A stretch of DNA of 13,194 bases from Apiotrichum sp. Y4204 (GCA_025531455.1 JAMYHL010000174.1:1-13194); one strand, 5' to 3'; counted from the first letter of the stretch, positions 1 through 7,985 are shown. Made by a program: numbers and translations. Notes: a model not told the origin generated them from the letters alone.

Positions 1-465
1 GCCGACTTGTAAATTTTGGGTTCATTGTATATAGTACTGTACATAGAACATTAGATCCCGCTCCGGAGCGGTTCCCAAACTCGCTGTAGACAATGTGGTA
101 CTACAGGTACTGTACAGGTTAGTAGTACTATGGTCCTCTGGCGCTCCAAGGCTGCCATCGTAAAACAACTCCCTTATCTGATAAATGCGATAACGCATGT
201 CACATTCATCACCCATGCTCAACCAGTAACCCCCTCCCCACCTCCCCATATCCACTCGTGCCAACGGTAACCGACCGAGATTTCGCCGGGGTTATACCCA
301 GAGCCCAACAAGCCATACAAGACTCGTGAGATCATGCGTCGTTCCCGGCAAATCATTCTCCTCATCCAAATAACCACCACTCGCCTATATCTGCCCTACC
401 AGTCCTGCTACCGTTATTGCTCCTCCGCTTCCTCCTCGTGCATCTCCGTCCAGTTCGCTCCCGCA
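1..465. other. Intergenic region upstream of the ferric reductase
   Basis: No coding sequence is convincing here. The region holds the GATA cluster listed separately, two copies of the word TACTGTACA (35-43 and 108-116), and a C/T-rich leader at about 385-460 just before the preferred start codon of the ferric reductase. An in-frame ATG at 334 would add 44 residues rich in Ser, Tyr and Cys that do not look like the family, so this part is treated as 5' leader. Confidence 0.5.
174..193 (+). promoter_or_regulatory. Triple GATA cluster with an iron-regulator-type site
   Basis: Three GATA cores lie within 20 bases: TTATC at 174-178 (GATAA on the other strand), GATAA at 180-184 and GATAA at 189-193. 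The first two overlap to give ATCTGATAA at 176-184. This matches ATCWGATAA, the consensus known for fungal iron-responsive GATA factors (SreA/SRE/Fep1/Urbs1 family; Cir1 in Cryptococcus). It lies about 280 bases upstream of the ferric reductase start, so iron control of that gene is the natural inference. Confidence 0.55.
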
Positions 466-2458
466 ATGCACAATATACCGCAAGGTGTTCTGTCAGTTCC
501 AGACCACCGAATTCTGCCTGCGGCCAACGGCCATGTCGCGTACAAGCCAAGAAAATACCATTGGTACGCCAGTCGATATCTTAACGCTATTTCAATCCTG
601 GTAGTCGGAGCTTTGACGCTTCTCCGCTTGTACCGAGTCTTGGAACGCCAGCGACGGCTGAGACTGTGGAGGGAGCGTAGAAGTGTTTCCGACGACAGCT
701 ACTCCGGTTGGTCGGTTGTTCCATGGAGCCTAAAACAAACTGTGCATCGAATCTTGATTTTGACAAGTGTCGCAGAATGGATATACAGTCCGGACACCAT
801 TGCTGATGGCCTATTCTCCGGACTGTACTGCTCTCTTCTGTTTTTCTTTGGCGTCAACAACACAGGAGGTAAGTGGAGACGTTATCGTTCCTATCGGGTT
901 AACAGGCAAGCCCTCAGCGGCCAATCGAATCTGAAGTTGTTCGCCAATCAGATGGGAGTCATCGTGGGTGGGGCTCTCTCTCTCTCGCTAACAAGATCAT
1001 CAGTCCTTCAGCCAGTTGCCATTGATCATTTTGCTGGTTATGAAGAATAACCCTATCAGCGCACTCACTGGAATCTCATATCAGAAACTAAACTTTCTTC
1101 ACCGCGCAGCGTCCAGAGCATGTTTATTGTGCTGTTGGCTCCATGCGCTGGTCTGGACACCTCGTGTCTGGGCGAAGTCTCAATTCAGTCGCGGTTATAT
1201 TGTTTCGGTACGATTGTCTTCGATGGAGCTAATTCTCAAGGGTCTTGTTGCGCTGTTCTCCTTCACGATGCTTTGGTCTACCAGCCTACGCGTAGTTCGT
1301 AGAGCAGCCTGGGAGTTTTTTTTTCTGGCGCACATTGTGTTTACCTTGTAAGTGTTCCGAATGGATACGTGTTCCGAATGGATACTTGCCTGACTTCCCC
1401 AGTCTGTTTCTTGTTGGAGCCATTGTGCATTGGAGAAAATTGGCCTACTGGGTCTGGGTACGAATCTGTCTTTCCTTGATGCTGATTGAGAAACAGCCCG
1501 CGCTGGCCTTGTGGTTACTGGACCGGCTCATCCGATTGTCTAAGCTTCAACTGAGCGCAGGCAACCAGTCCGACAATAGATCAACAGTCGAGATGGTTGC
1601 CCCAAATCTATTGAAGATCACGGTCTGTGCTAAGAATATGCGTTGGACGGCTGGACAACATGCGTGAATTGGTAGCATTCTGTCCGATATTAACAACAGA
1701 TTTTTGTCCTTCCCGTCTATAACGACCAGCCCCCACGAGCAGCATCCGTTCTCTTTTGCGAACGTACCCGACCCCAGGAATCATCACAGGGCCATATTTT
1801 TGGTCCGTGTACATTCTGGCGCTACTCGGATGTTGCGCAACGCCTTGATCAGTCAGGGTGACAACATCCCAGTGGTCGTGGAGGGTCCATATGGACCCGA
1901 GCACCACTTTGATGTGTACGATACAGTTATGCTATTTGCTGGTATGTGTAATATCTACTACCTATGCTCACCTGTACAGGGGGGACGGGAATTACCTTTT
2001 GCCTGTCACATACACTGTCTCTTATTCAGCGTGCACAGACGATAGTCACGAAACGCATTCATCTCATCTGGCACATCCGTCGACAAAATGACGCACACTG
2101 GATCTACCCTCTCCTCAACGACTGGGCTGAAAGCATTAATTGCAAGGAACTGGTGGTCCATATCGACCTCTACATCACGCGGGGTCCGGTGGTGATGGAT
2201 AATCCTGTGAAGCCCGACAAACGGTACCATGTTCGGTGGCATCATGGCCGAGCCGTGATTCCTGACATCATTGCGCATGAAGTATCACAAACAACCCGAA
2301 GGGTCGCAGTCGCAGGTGAGACTTTGCGGTTCTTGAGTTTTCATCTCACATTCGAAGCATGTGGCCCTCGATCACTCCTACGGGCAGCAAGGACTGCACT
2401 GGCTAGCATTTCAGTCTCGGAGAGTCTCGACTATTATGAGGAGACTCTCGGAGCCTAA
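466..2458 (+). CDS. Ferric reductase (FRE family, haem b transmembrane oxidoreductase)
   Basis: Membrane flavocytochrome that moves electrons from NADPH through FAD and two haems to reduce ferric iron for uptake. Exons: 466-868, 911-963, 1004-1347, 1403-1663, 1700-1941, 1980-2315, 2358-2458, giving 579 residues with consistent phases. The four haem histidines appear as H185/H199 and H262/H276, each pair separated by 13 residues; the second pair forms only after splicing of the 1348-1402 intron. FAD site HPFSFAN is at about 369-375, GPYG follows, the NADPH-binding AGGTGI is at about 434-439 and CGPR at 548-551. The first membrane segment is at about 39-57. Introns are 42, 40, 55, 36, 38 and 42 nt. 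A further in-frame 33-nt intron (1208-1240) is possible. ATG 466 was preferred over ATG 334 because it follows a C/T-rich leader. The N-terminus is the least certain part. It lies upstream of RPL22 on the same strand, 388 bases apart. Confidence 0.93.
1352..1385 (+). repeat. 17-bp perfect tandem duplication inside a ferric reductase intron
   Basis: The 17-mer GTGTTCCGAATGGATAC occurs at 1352-1368 and again, without a gap, at 1369-1385. It lies inside the 55-nt intron 1348-1402. Removing one copy would leave a 38-nt intron, the size typical of this window, so the extra length looks like a recent duplication. Confidence 0.95.
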
Positions 2459-2604
2459 CGGCCGCCAACATGCCACTTGCCTAGAAACTCCGAAATGCCG
2501 TCACCATTTGCGCCAACAAGGAATTGCAAGGAACTTAATAAGGAAATCTTTTGTAAATGTCAAATGTATTGTATATTGAACCCGTGCACGTAAAGCGTTT
2601 GAAG

Positions 2605-2690
2605 CTTTTTCTCTTTTTCTTTTCTTCTTTTTTTTTTTTTTTCCCTTTCTTTTTTTTTTTTTCTTTCCTCTTTTTTTTCCCCCCCCCCCC
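2605..2690 (+). repeat. 86-nt uninterrupted polypyrimidine tract
   Basis: Every base from 2605 to 2690 is C or T, ending in a run of 12 C. It lies 157 bases upstream of the RPL22 start. Pyrimidine-rich promoter elements are common at highly expressed fungal housekeeping genes. A tract this long may also form triplex (H-DNA) and is prone to length errors in sequencing. Confidence 0.9.
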
Positions 2691-2767
2691 ACTTTTCCAA
2701 TTTCGAGAGAAAAACTGTGATTCCCAGGCGTAGCTCGACTGAATGGAGGTCACCCAATATTAAGAAG

Positions 2768-2811
2768 TTTTTTCTTTTCTCCTCCTCTCCTCTCTTCCTT
2801 CCTTTTCTTTC
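2768..2811 (+). promoter_or_regulatory. CT-rich core promoter element of RPL22
   Basis: A second all-pyrimidine stretch of 44 nt ends 35 bases before the RPL22 start codon and is followed by CAACACACCAACG. In fungal ribosomal-protein genes transcription usually starts at the downstream edge of such CT blocks, so the start site is probably near 2811-2820. No TATA box is seen. Confidence 0.6.
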
Positions 2812-2846
2812 AACACACCAACGTTTTGCAGAAGACACCTGTAGAC

Positions 2847-3490
2847 ATGGTATGTCCAACACAGCTCATCGCGACGAGCGAGCGAGGAAGCTGAGCAACG
2901 AGAATGGTCAACATCCAAGTCGGCTCTGACTACGACAAGACATTACTCTGACTCGTTTTTTTTTCTCGCTCGCTCATAGCAGAGCTATTCCATCCCCTTT
3001 GCTGACACAGGTGCTTCATCGCTCAACAGCCTAAGGCCACTTCCACCTCCAAAACTGCGGGCAAGCCCCTGCACAAGTTCTACGTCGACTACTCGGTCCC
3101 CGCGAACGACAACGTTTTCGACCCAGCCGCGTTCGAGAAGTTCCTCCACGATCGCATCAAGGTTGATGGCAAGCCTGGCCAGCTTGGTGACTCGATCCAG
3201 CTCTCCAAGGAGGGCAACAAGCTCGTCCTCACCTCGCAGATCCCCTTCTCCAAGCGCTACCTGAAGGTAGGGAAATTTCATAGTGCCAAGACGCCTCGTG
3301 CTGACTTGAATTCAGTACCTCACCAAGAAGCACCTCAAGAAGAACTCTTTCGAGAACTTTCTCCGGTACGTCTCCCAGTCCCTCGCATGAGGTTGATCTG
3401 ACCCAATCTAGCGTTGTTGCGACCTCCAAGGACACCTACTCTCTTCGCTACTTCAAGGTTGACCAGGACGAGGTTGACGATGAGGAGTAA
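2847..3490 (+). CDS. RPL22: 60S ribosomal protein eL22 (RPL22)
   Basis: Component of the large cytosolic ribosomal subunit. Exons: 2847-2849, 3030-3266, 3316-3365, 3412-3490, giving 122 residues, the normal length for eL22. Exon 1 is the start codon alone: ATG is followed directly by donor GTATGT, and exon 2 opens with PKATSTSK. Recognisable family segments are KPLHKFYVDYSVP, FEKFLHDRIKVDGKPGQLGD, YLTKKHLKKN and YSLRYFKVDQDE, with an acidic tail ending DDEE. Intron 1 (2850-3029) is 180 nt, much longer than the other introns in the window, and contains an inverted repeat; introns 2 and 3 are 49 and 46 nt. Splice phases agree throughout. It converges with the homeodomain gene on the opposite strand. 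In Cryptococcus RPL22 is a resident of the MAT locus, which matters for reading the neighbour. Confidence 0.97.
2876..2975 (+). repeat. Inverted repeat (possible stem) in RPL22 intron 1
   Basis: GAGCGAGCGAG at 2876-2886 is perfectly complementary to CTCGCTCGCTC at 2965-2975. Four more inner pairs (two A-T, two G-U) are possible, giving about 15 pairs around a loop of roughly 70 nt. Folding would bring donor 2850 and acceptor 3029 much closer together. No snoRNA C/D or H/ACA signature is visible in the intron. Confidence 0.7.
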
Positions 3491-3510
3491 AACCACATCT
3501 GTACACATCC

Positions 3511-3516
3511 AATAAA
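3511..3516 (+). terminator. RPL22: Polyadenylation signal of RPL22
   Basis: AATAAA lies 20 bases after the RPL22 stop codon, within a moderately AT-rich stretch. Cleavage is expected within about 10-30 bases downstream, before the end of the convergent homeodomain gene. Confidence 0.6.
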
Positions 3517-3681
3517 TGAATTTGGATGGCATTCGTGGTATCTTAGCGGTCACTGATATATTGTACTTGGTCGCCAACTACTTATCTTCTAGCAGCCTCG
3601 TCACCGCGCCATAAGCGACCAATCCAAGGGCGGGCGATTAGTTTCTTCTTGTCGAGGTGTGGAAGTCTTCGAGCATCAGCT

Positions 3682-4748
3682 CTAAGAGTGAGGCCTACTT
3701 ACTGTTCGATCTTCGAGGCACGTAGCTTCACTGAAGTCGCGGGCGTTGAGAGTGCTTTCGGCGTTCATGCCATTGTGCGTATGCATCAAATTGGCCGAAG
3801 GATAAACAGCCGGTAACACGACCGGCTGGAGGCTTCTGTGCGACAATGCATGTTCGAGGCTCTCTTGGATCGACATATCTTGAGGGAATCCTGATTGTTG
3901 CTCTTGGGAACCCAGAGGATCTAAGACGCATCAACGAGGAGCGTGGTATTCGGACATCTCTGAGGGAACAAATACTCACAGCAATGAGTGAAGTCGAAGT
4001 ACGGCGTGTGACCCAGCTCTTGGGTGAATGACGTCGATTCAGTATGGAGCAAGGAGCTTGCCTGAGTAGTTGAGACCACGGCATCTGTATGGGGCACGAT
4101 GAATCGACGTTGAGTCTTGCGTTTGATTGTACCGGTTGCGGCAGATTCCCGGCGTCGTTTTATCCCCGACAAACGGAAACGGGCACCGTCTTTGGACTCG
4201 AGCGGAACGGAGGTCGTTGTGACATCATTTTTCGCCCTGCGAGAGCGCCGATTTTGAAACTGAGGAGTCAAAGGCAACCACTTTTGGATGCACGTACCCA
4301 AGTGCGAACCTGGTGGAATCAGCGATGAACCCGGAGGACTAACCAACCTGTTGCGGTGATAGGTTTGCTGCGCGGGCCACTAAGGCACATTCAGCTTTGT
4401 TAAGGAAAGGAGATCTTGCGAACGCTTCCTTCAACACCTGTTGTGTTTCCTGACAGTTTAGAGCTGTTGCCTGACGACGTATCATTTACGCACCGAATTG
4501 AATGTCTTGCGTTTCGCGTCGTGTCGGAGCACCATTTCGATCGTCTGCACATATCCATTCATTCCGTTCATCCACGTCTGGACAACCTGATCGCGACCAT
4601 CGGCCGTTTCCCCTCCCTGGTTGATGATACGAGCACATGCGTCTCGAACTCTTCGAGCTTCTTTATCTATTAAGGTGGTGATTTTGGCCTTTTTGGAAGG
4701 AGGGAGGTGGTCCAGAAGGCCGACGGACAACGGTGGGACGGTAAACAT
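3682..4748 (-). CDS. HD2: Homeodomain transcription factor, HD2-like, candidate mating-type gene
   Basis: DNA-binding regulator acting in the nucleus. Exons on the minus strand: 4748-4494, 4449-4348, 4309-4298, 4259-3980, 3920-3682 (295 residues). Introns are 44, 38, 38 and 59 nt and all phases agree. After splicing, residues 76-135 form a canonical homeodomain with no insertion: F8, L16, F20, L40, V45, W48, F49, N51 and R53 all fall on the standard positions, ending WFQNRRSRRAK. Exon 3 is only 12 nt and encodes V-R-T-W. A bipartite nuclear signal follows (KRRR at 157-160, KRK at 169-171). The first 75 residues are alpha-helical in character, as expected for a dimerisation region. A strong GTAAGT at 3702 could start a further 36-nt intron, moving the stop to 3601 (310 residues). 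WFQNRR and a 60-residue domain are typical of basidiomycete HD2 (bW/Sxi2) rather than HD1. Adjacency to RPL22 recalls Cryptococcus MAT. A non-mating homeodomain regulator cannot be excluded. Confidence 0.88.
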
Positions 4749-4800
4749 TTAGTGTTGTGATGATGGAAGGAAGGTGGCGAAATTAAAAGTGTCGTGAGAA

Positions 4801-4808
4801 GATATATA
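4801..4808 (-). promoter_or_regulatory. TATA-like element upstream of the homeodomain gene
   Basis: The plus strand reads ATATATAAAG around 4800-4809, so TATATA is present on both strands. On the minus strand it lies about 53-60 bases before the homeodomain start codon at 4748, a plausible TATA position for that gene. Confidence 0.4.
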
Positions 4809-4927
4809 AAGACGATGTAGGACCCGTTTGCCCGCGTGTCCATTTGTTCGCCCATTGTCTGTGTGTGCTTGCCGCACACACACACTCCTGCTCCCGCCGC
4901 CGCGCCTCTATCCTCCCTTCCCTCCGG

Positions 4928-4946
4928 CCCCCCCCCCCCCCCCCCC
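4928..4946. repeat. C19 homopolymer
   Basis: Nineteen consecutive C residues after a CCG/CCT-rich stretch in the spacer between the homeodomain gene and the transporter. The length is likely to be unreliable in sequencing. Confidence 0.9.
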
Positions 4947-5236
4947 AAACAACCGACATTCCAAAATGATCATCGCCCCAAAACGGAGGTGGCGCAAAAG
5001 GAATACCTGCAACACAACACTGACACACGGACATCAGCACACACACAGACGTACTTGTTTTGTTGTCGAGTATCGTTTTCGGGTGGGATCTTTTGTGCGC
5101 CTGTCCTCGACAAGCGTAGTTGGTCCAATGGCCCAAGCGTCCTCCACCTACCAACCGGAGGCTACCGACAACGTTCGGCGGGTAATACGAATGCATCATT
5201 AGAATCACTCATCGACTACAGGCAGCGACGAATTGG

Positions 5237-7985
5237 TCAGCGAGCAGTTGGCACATCGCAACGACCAAACTTCGGCGAATCGCCACTTCCCCCACTGAAG
5301 AGGCTGCGAATGGTCTGGATAGTGGTATATACACCAACAGCTATGCCGAATGCGAGAAGCATGCAGTCCAAAACCTTCGCCCTGCGAGTATGCGCACACG
5401 CCCTGAGGTGTAGCATTGGAGGATAAATGAAGCACAGGGGGATGCTGAGAAAGGCGTCAGCTAAGTCTGAATATCTCAAAAGTGTGGCAGCCTAAAAAGG
5501 GCGACAACTGAGTCACAGTTGACAGGCTGGGCACTGTCTCGGGATTTGAACGATGAACGATGCAATGATCTAACTTACCAGGCAAATGCACCAATCAGAG
5601 AGACAAATTTGTCAAGCTCGGAGGAACCAGCCCACGAAATGAGTGAACAGCCAACGACTGTGCATGCGCGGAAAATGTTCTTCTGCCACTTAACGCGCGA
5701 GTTGTACTTGCCGCTCCGCGAGAACAGACCTGTCTCCATGATGCGGACAGCAGGAAAGAGCTGCAAGGGGATTGAGAGAAGAATAGCAATCGAATCTGGA
5801 GCGTTAGTGTATCAACGGAGATCACGATCCCAGAGATCGATGCGTAGGAATAATCACACGCACAGAGGAACTGTGACGCTTGAACAAACTTCTCTTCTTG
5901 AGGTAGGTTAACGAGAACCACTGTTTGAACATCGCTGCCATACGCCGCGTACCCCAGGACGCCAAAGGTAGAGAACAGGACGGCAACAGTGATCATCACA
6001 CCAGTGAGAGCACGAGGGAACTTCTCAGGCTCCTTCATCGACTCGGTGATAGGAATGACACTGGTAATTAGCACATGCCTCTGTAGGTAACACGTACAGG
6101 CCAATACCCTCGAATGCAAAGACCGCCGTTCCGATGAGGAGCGGGAAGTTGTCGCGGTTGAACGCCACGACGTCCGCAACACCTTTTTCAACAATCGTCC
6201 CAATCTCGCATGACGCAATGTAGACGACTGCTGTTAGTTTCGGAAGACAATATTTACTTACGGCCGACCAAGATGAAAGCATCAGCAACGAGCGCAGTAC
6301 CGGAGAGCTTGGCGAGGTTACGAATCATGGCAAGGGGAAGGAACAGTAAGAGTTGGGCGAAGATGAGAACATGAGTTGCAATAAATGTTTTGCAATCGGT
6401 GACTGCCAGAACGAACGCCTGGAGATTCTCCGCGATGAAAATTGTGTACGCTACAATCAGACCTGGAAGAGGGGGATATGCGTACCTGCGACGAATCCGA
6501 TCTGGGAGATCGTAATAGAGGTGAGAATAGTCAGGCGCATGTAGGGACCGTAGAGGGCACCGCCGATGTCTCCAAACGATCCTGGAACCTTCATATAAGT
6601 CTCAACGAGAAGCAGGAACGACCACAGAGATATAGCGGCAATAAGAAGAAGAACGACAGTAGAAAAGATGATTCCTGCGGTCAGTCGGCTGTGGGAATAC
6701 TATGATCCCACCTCCATTGAAGAACGCTTTAGCCATGAAAAGCACTCCAGTACCGACAAAGCCCTTGAGGAGCTGATCTCTCAGTAACCCAACGTTGATC
6801 GCAGTTACTCACCATGAGCACAGCCTGTGTTAAACTGGCTGTGCCATTCCCCGGGCCGCTTATTGTGCGCCGGTGGTGACGTGGGCGACTCTTCGAGCGA
6901 ATAAGCGGAGTGCGTTCAGTGGCATCGCGGGACGTTCCTTGGCGTGATCCGTGCCCTTCCTCGGCATCATCCAAGTCTTCATCCTCGTCATCATCGATAT
7001 CCTCGTCCTCGTCGAGATCCTCGCCCGCCTGTCATCAGATGTATTCGTGCTTGGCAGCTCACGAAATGTCCGTAAAGGTATAGAAAGTCGATCACATTGC
7101 GCAACATTGGTGGCTGGTCGATGCCCCGTTCTTGGGCTCGGCTTGTGACAAAGTTGCGGCGGAACCCTCCGGGCTCCTTCATTTGTTGAATCTGTGGGTC
7201 GATTATACCCGAGCGATCAGCATGTGAGAAGGACGCGGACCGGCCAGGCTGCGGCCGATGATCGTGTTGCCACTTGTACAGGTCGTGACTGCACGGTAAG
7301 AGTCAAAAGTTGGACAGGGGTGAACTCACGTCACGTCGCCACCTGGGGCGTCATATGGGATAGGGAATGTCTCGTCCTCCCGCGCTCCTGATGTCGAAGA
7401 AAAGACGCTGTCATCTGCACCGCCACGGTGTTGGTCCCCCTGTTCTTCCTTGTCGCTGTCGGGAGAGGCAAGCGCCGGGGTGCCCGTCTTCGAGTTACCT
7501 TTCGGATTCGTCCCCCGCTCCCCGGCGGAAACTAGGTGGCGACGAAGTACGCGCGCTTTTTCCTCGTCTGGAATGTCCGCCAGGTTTGAGAAGGCAGAGT
7601 CGTCTGGCCTGACCGGCGTCAGGGCGCCCGAACCTAAGTTATCGGCGACCTCGGCAGTGCCAGACGCGGAAGCAGATGTGCCCAGAGCTGCAGTCAGCGC
7701 CGAGTCCGTGTTGCGAGTTCCTGGAGCGGTCTTATCGCCAAGCCCCGAGAGCGGGCGCGGGGGGGCGGAAGGATCTGGGCTAGTTGTTGTCCCGCCGCGG
7801 TCCATACTGGAACGGGCTTGGAAAGACCCTGGAGTGCGAGCAGGTATCTGGGGAAGCGGGGGGGTTCCAGCGAACGAGCCAGCGGGGGCTGCTGCAGTGC
7901 TAGAGAGACGGCGCGACGTGTTGGTGATTGGAACGTTGCGGGACGACGACTGGCTGCTGGTCGGTCTGTGATGGGGGGAGGCCAT
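5237..7985 (-). CDS. AVT3: Vacuolar amino-acid transporter, AVT3/AVT4-like (AAAP/SLC36 superfamily)
   Basis: Multi-pass transporter expected to export amino acids from the vacuole. Exons (minus strand): 7985-7330, 7288-7063, 7028-6813, 6772-6712, 6674-6486, 6450-6262, 6227-6098, 6060-5864, 5795-5579, 5444-5237; total 762 residues with every phase consistent. Introns: 41, 34, 40, 37, 35, 34 (or 31), 37, 68 and 134 nt. The first 366 residues are a cytosolic, Ser/Pro-rich tail with YDAPGGDVTHDLYKW and an Asp/Glu stretch near 297-318. The transport domain follows: LLKGFVGTGVLFMAKAFFNG, ISQIGFVAAYTIFIAENLQA, FPLLIGTAVFAFEGIG then LVIPITESMKEPEKFP, LGYAAYGSDVQTVVLVNLP, LQLFPAVRIME, ISWAGSSELDKFVSLIGAFA, PLCFIYPPMLHL. 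ATG 7985 has a strong context (CCACCATGG). AVT3 and AVT4 cannot be separated by eye. The gene reads intact. Confidence 0.95.

Larger units (their letters stand above)
2459..2846. other. Intergenic region between ferric reductase and RPL22
   Basis: It holds the 3' end of the ferric reductase transcript and the RPL22 promoter. Besides the two pyrimidine tracts listed separately, an AT-rich stretch at 2525-2580 is the likely 3' processing area of the upstream gene. No coding signal is seen; apparent reading frames on the minus strand here are Lys/Glu-rich translations of the pyrimidine tracts. Confidence 0.6.
4749..5236. other. Intergenic region: homeodomain promoter and transporter 3' region
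   Basis: It holds a TATA element (4801-4808), a CA/GT-rich stretch (about 4859-4890), a C19 run and more CA-rich DNA (5010-5050). Open frames on the plus strand (for example from ATG 4966) are compositionally biased and match no family, and no second homeodomain motif (W-F-x-N-x-R) is seen on either strand. The divergent HD1 partner expected at a classical HD locus is therefore not visible here. Confidence 0.6.

Noticed and set aside
2501..2862. Lys/Glu-rich minus-strand frames
   Set aside because: They are translations of the complementary strand of the polypyrimidine tracts.
2850..3029. Intronic snoRNA in RPL22
   Set aside because: CTGA words are present but no C box (RTGATGA) stands opposite, and no H/ACA pair of hairpins is apparent.
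4966..5411. Possible plus-strand gene with a 40-nt intron (5182-5221) joining MAQASSTYQPE to a frame ending at 5413
   Set aside because: The splice signals look acceptable, but the second exon is antisense to a well-supported transporter exon and the protein shows no motif. It is not an HD1 homeodomain.
4836..5426. 196-codon open frame on the plus strand
   Set aside because: Its first half is a translation of CA/CT repeats and the C19 run, and its second half is antisense to the last exon of the transporter, whose minus-strand frame matches the family clearly.
5445..5578. tRNA-like T-arm word (GTTCAAATCC on the minus strand) in the 134-nt transporter intron
   Set aside because: The bases flanking the loop do not pair into a five-base stem, and no acceptor or anticodon arm could be matched.
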